Assembly: GCA_022616655.1 (NCBI GenBank) | Contig: JAKEEJ010000041.1 | Span: 1-5,915, forward strand | Source of the DNA: Nevskiales bacterium | Lineage (GTDB): Bacteria > Pseudomonadota > Gammaproteobacteria > Nevskiales > Nevskiaceae | Direction: 5' to 3' | DNA: 5,915 nt | Part shown: positions 4,642 through 5,915 of the stretch, one piece after another | Layout of the letters: every line of letters begins with the position of its first letter | Numbering within the stretch: the first letter of the stretch is position 1 | Translations under genes and position numbers: made by a program | The notes under the pieces: model-generated | Database searches by the model: none | The model's input: only the letters and a program-made list of their open reading frames with translations | What the model was told of the DNA's origin: nothing

Positions 4642-5739
4642 CTATTGGGCGATGGCCAACATCCGGTCCAGGGCCTGCCGGGCAGGCTGAGCAACCTCGG
4701 CCGGCACGCGGATTTGATTCACGACCTTGCCCACCACCAGATTGTCCAGCGTCCAGGCCAGGTGTTGTGGGTCAATGCGGAACATGGTGGAGCACATGCA
4801 CACCATCGGTGACATGAACTGCACGGTGACCCCTTTGGGCTTCATCTCTTCGGCCAGACGATTCACCAGGTTCAGTTCGGTGCCGACCAGCCAGTGGCTG
4901 CCCGGCTCGGCGGCGCGCACCGTCTTCAGAATGGTTTCCGTGGAACCCACGCGGTCGGACTTCAGGCACACCTCCAGCGCGTTTTCGGGATGACTGATGA
5001 CCCTACCGTTCGGCACCTGCCGGCGGAATTCATCCACGTGCTGGGGCCTGAACATCTGGTGCACCGCGCAGTGTCCCTTCCACAGAATCATCCGGGCCTG
5101 CCGGATCTGTTCCGGCTCCAGCCCGCCCCGCGGGCGGGTGAAATCCCATACGACCATCTGCTCCAGCGGGATGCCCATTTTGTACGCGCTCCAGCGACCC
5201 AGGTGCTGGTCCGGAAAGAACAATACTTTTTCGCGCTGGGCGAATGACCATTCCAGCACGCCGCGCGCGTTGCTGGACGTACAGACGATGCCGCCGTGGC
5301 TGCCACAGAATGCCTTGAGATTGGCCGCCGAGTTGATGTACGTCACCGGCGTGATACAGGCGTCCGGATCCAGCACCTGCGACAGTTCCTCCCAGCAGCT
5401 GCGGACCTTGACGAGATTGGCCATGTCGGCCATCTGGCAGCCGGCCGCCAGGTCGGGGAGGATCACGGTGCGCCGGCCGCCGGTCACGATGTCGGCCACC
5501 TCGGCCATGAAATGCACACCGCAGAACACGACGTATTCGGCTTCCGTCTCCGCCGCCATGCGCGACAGCATCAGCGAATCGCCCTTGAGGTCGGCGTGTT
5601 TGTACACCTCGCTGCGCTGGTAATGGTGACCCAGGATCACCAGCTTCTTGCCCAGGATGTTTTTGGCCGCCGCAATCCGGGCGTCGCACTGCGCGTCGTC
5701 GAGAAGATTGAATTCGTTGAGCTTCAGGGCTGCTGACAT
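4642..5739 (-). CDS. nadA: Quinolinate synthase NadA (4Fe-4S enzyme of NAD synthesis)
   Basis: NadA condenses iminoaspartate (made by NadB) with dihydroxyacetone phosphate to give quinolinate, the precursor of NAD; it acts in the cytoplasm. The 365 residues span the family's three similar domains. Visible landmarks are GHHYQ (37-41, active-site His-Tyr region), SDS-like GDSLMLS (53-59), and the three iron-sulfur ligand regions: AAGC (Cys101), KGHC (Cys224) and VCMCSTMFRIDPQHL (Cys314/Cys316). TSSNA (154-158) and the VHQMF stretch after Cys224 are also typical. All needed cysteines are present. The ATG at 5739 is supported by AGAGGT at 5752-5747, 7 nt upstream. A palindromic repeat begins immediately upstream of that site, and no promoter could be recognised before the window edge. 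nadB is not in the window. Confidence 0.96.
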   Translation of the reverse strand: MSAALKLNEFNLLDDAQCDARIAAAKNILGKKLVILGHHYQRSEVYKHADLKGDSLMLSRMAAETEAEYVVFCGVHFMAEVADIVTGGRRTVILPDLAAGCQMADMANLVKVRSCWEELSQVLDPDACITPVTYINSAANLKAFCGSHGGIVCTSSNARGVLEWSFAQREKVLFFPDQHLGRWSAYKMGIPLEQMVVWDFTRPRGGLEPEQIRQARMILWKGHCAVHQMFRPQHVDEFRRQVPNGRVISHPENALEVCLKSDRVGSTETILKTVRAAEPGSHWLVGTELNLVNRLAEEMKPKGVTVQFMSPMVCMCSTMFRIDPQHLAWTLDNLVVGKVVNQIRVPAEVAQPARQALDRMLAIAQ

Positions 5740-5752
5740 ACCAGAAACCTCT

Positions 5753-5857
5753 GAACAATTCCCGTTCGTGGTGAGCCTGTCGAACCACAGACGGGAATTG
5801 TTCCGTCATATCCATCCATTGCCCGTTCATCCTTCGACCGGCTCAGGACGAACGGGC
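5753..5857. repeat. Inverted pair of REP-like palindromes upstream of nadA
   Basis: Unit 1 (5753-5803) has a perfect 13-bp outer stem (5753-5765 with 5791-5803) and an inner 5-bp stem (5768-5772 with 5784-5788). Unit 2 (5821-5857) has a perfect 8-bp outer stem (5821-5828 with 5850-5857) plus 4 bp beyond one mismatch. The cores TGAGCCTGTCGAA (5771-5783 region) and TTCGACCGGCTCA (5833-5845) are near reverse complements, and unit 1 matches the core of the pair at 1666-1752. Unit 1 touches the nadA ribosome binding site. The rest of 5858-5915 shows no feature I can support; an ATG at 5901 on the + strand may or may not begin a divergent gene. Confidence 0.85.
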
Positions 5858-5915
5858 AGCACATCAGAGGCTTCTCCTCGGGGCGCCGACACGTCCTGCC
5901 ATGGCCATCATTTTA

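Noticed and set aside
5030..5830. Long - strand frame (266 codons) overlapping nadA
   Set aside because: It reads nadA and the upstream REP repeats in the wrong frame, with low-complexity Arg/Gly/Pro composition.
1666..5857. CRISPR array
   Set aside because: The repeats are palindromic pairs at dispersed sites, without regular spacing or unique spacers.
5901..5915. Start of a divergent + strand gene (MAIIL...)
   Set aside because: Only five codons are visible and no ribosome binding site precedes the ATG.

Overview
The window is GC-rich and gene-dense and looks like the chromosome of a proteobacterium, probably a gammaproteobacterium. The glyA-nrdR gene pair, a CbpA-type J-protein, a long-form NadA and small palindromic intergenic repeats all fit this. 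No species assignment can be made from the sequence alone.

Layout. On the + strand: the 3' tip of an unrecognised gene (1-63), a short ZIP-like membrane protein (73-681) ending in a hairpin terminator, and a class B J-protein, cbpA (761-1645). On the - strand, reading right to left: nadA (5739-4642), a mazE/mazF-type toxin-antitoxin pair (4584-4002), glyA (3732-2431) and nrdR (2316-1783). nrdR and cbpA converge on a pair of inverted REP-like palindromes (1666-1752). A second pair of the same family lies directly upstream of nadA (5753-5857). A different 107-bp palindromic element (2321-2427) fills almost the whole glyA-nrdR gap and supplies the nrdR ribosome binding site.

The main discovery is at 3710-3975. 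This 266-bp element has no transposase, 21-bp perfect terminal inverted repeats that begin GGGTCTGTTGACAT, and a 3-bp TTA target duplication on each side. It has the anatomy of a non-autonomous IS derivative (MITE). Removing it and one TTA in silico restores an intact glyA start on the - strand: an AGGA ribosome binding site, 7 nt, then ATG and an in-frame N-terminus reading [16 protein letters not shown]. The element therefore landed in about the third codon of glyA. The gene survives because the inner terminal repeat supplies new in-frame start codons (GTG at 3732, ATG at 3723). The orphaned original start now opens an 85-codon ORF running through the whole element without a stop. It ends in a GTGA stop/start overlap with the new glyA start, which suggests translational coupling.

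Before the insertion, nadA-mazE-mazF-glyA-nrdR would have been a compact co-directional cluster, with only 15 nt between the mazF stop and the original glyA ATG. The housekeeping roles are NAD synthesis (NadA), one-carbon metabolism (GlyA), control of ribonucleotide reductase genes (NrdR) and protein folding (CbpA). The toxin-antitoxin module and the repeats are the accessory layer.
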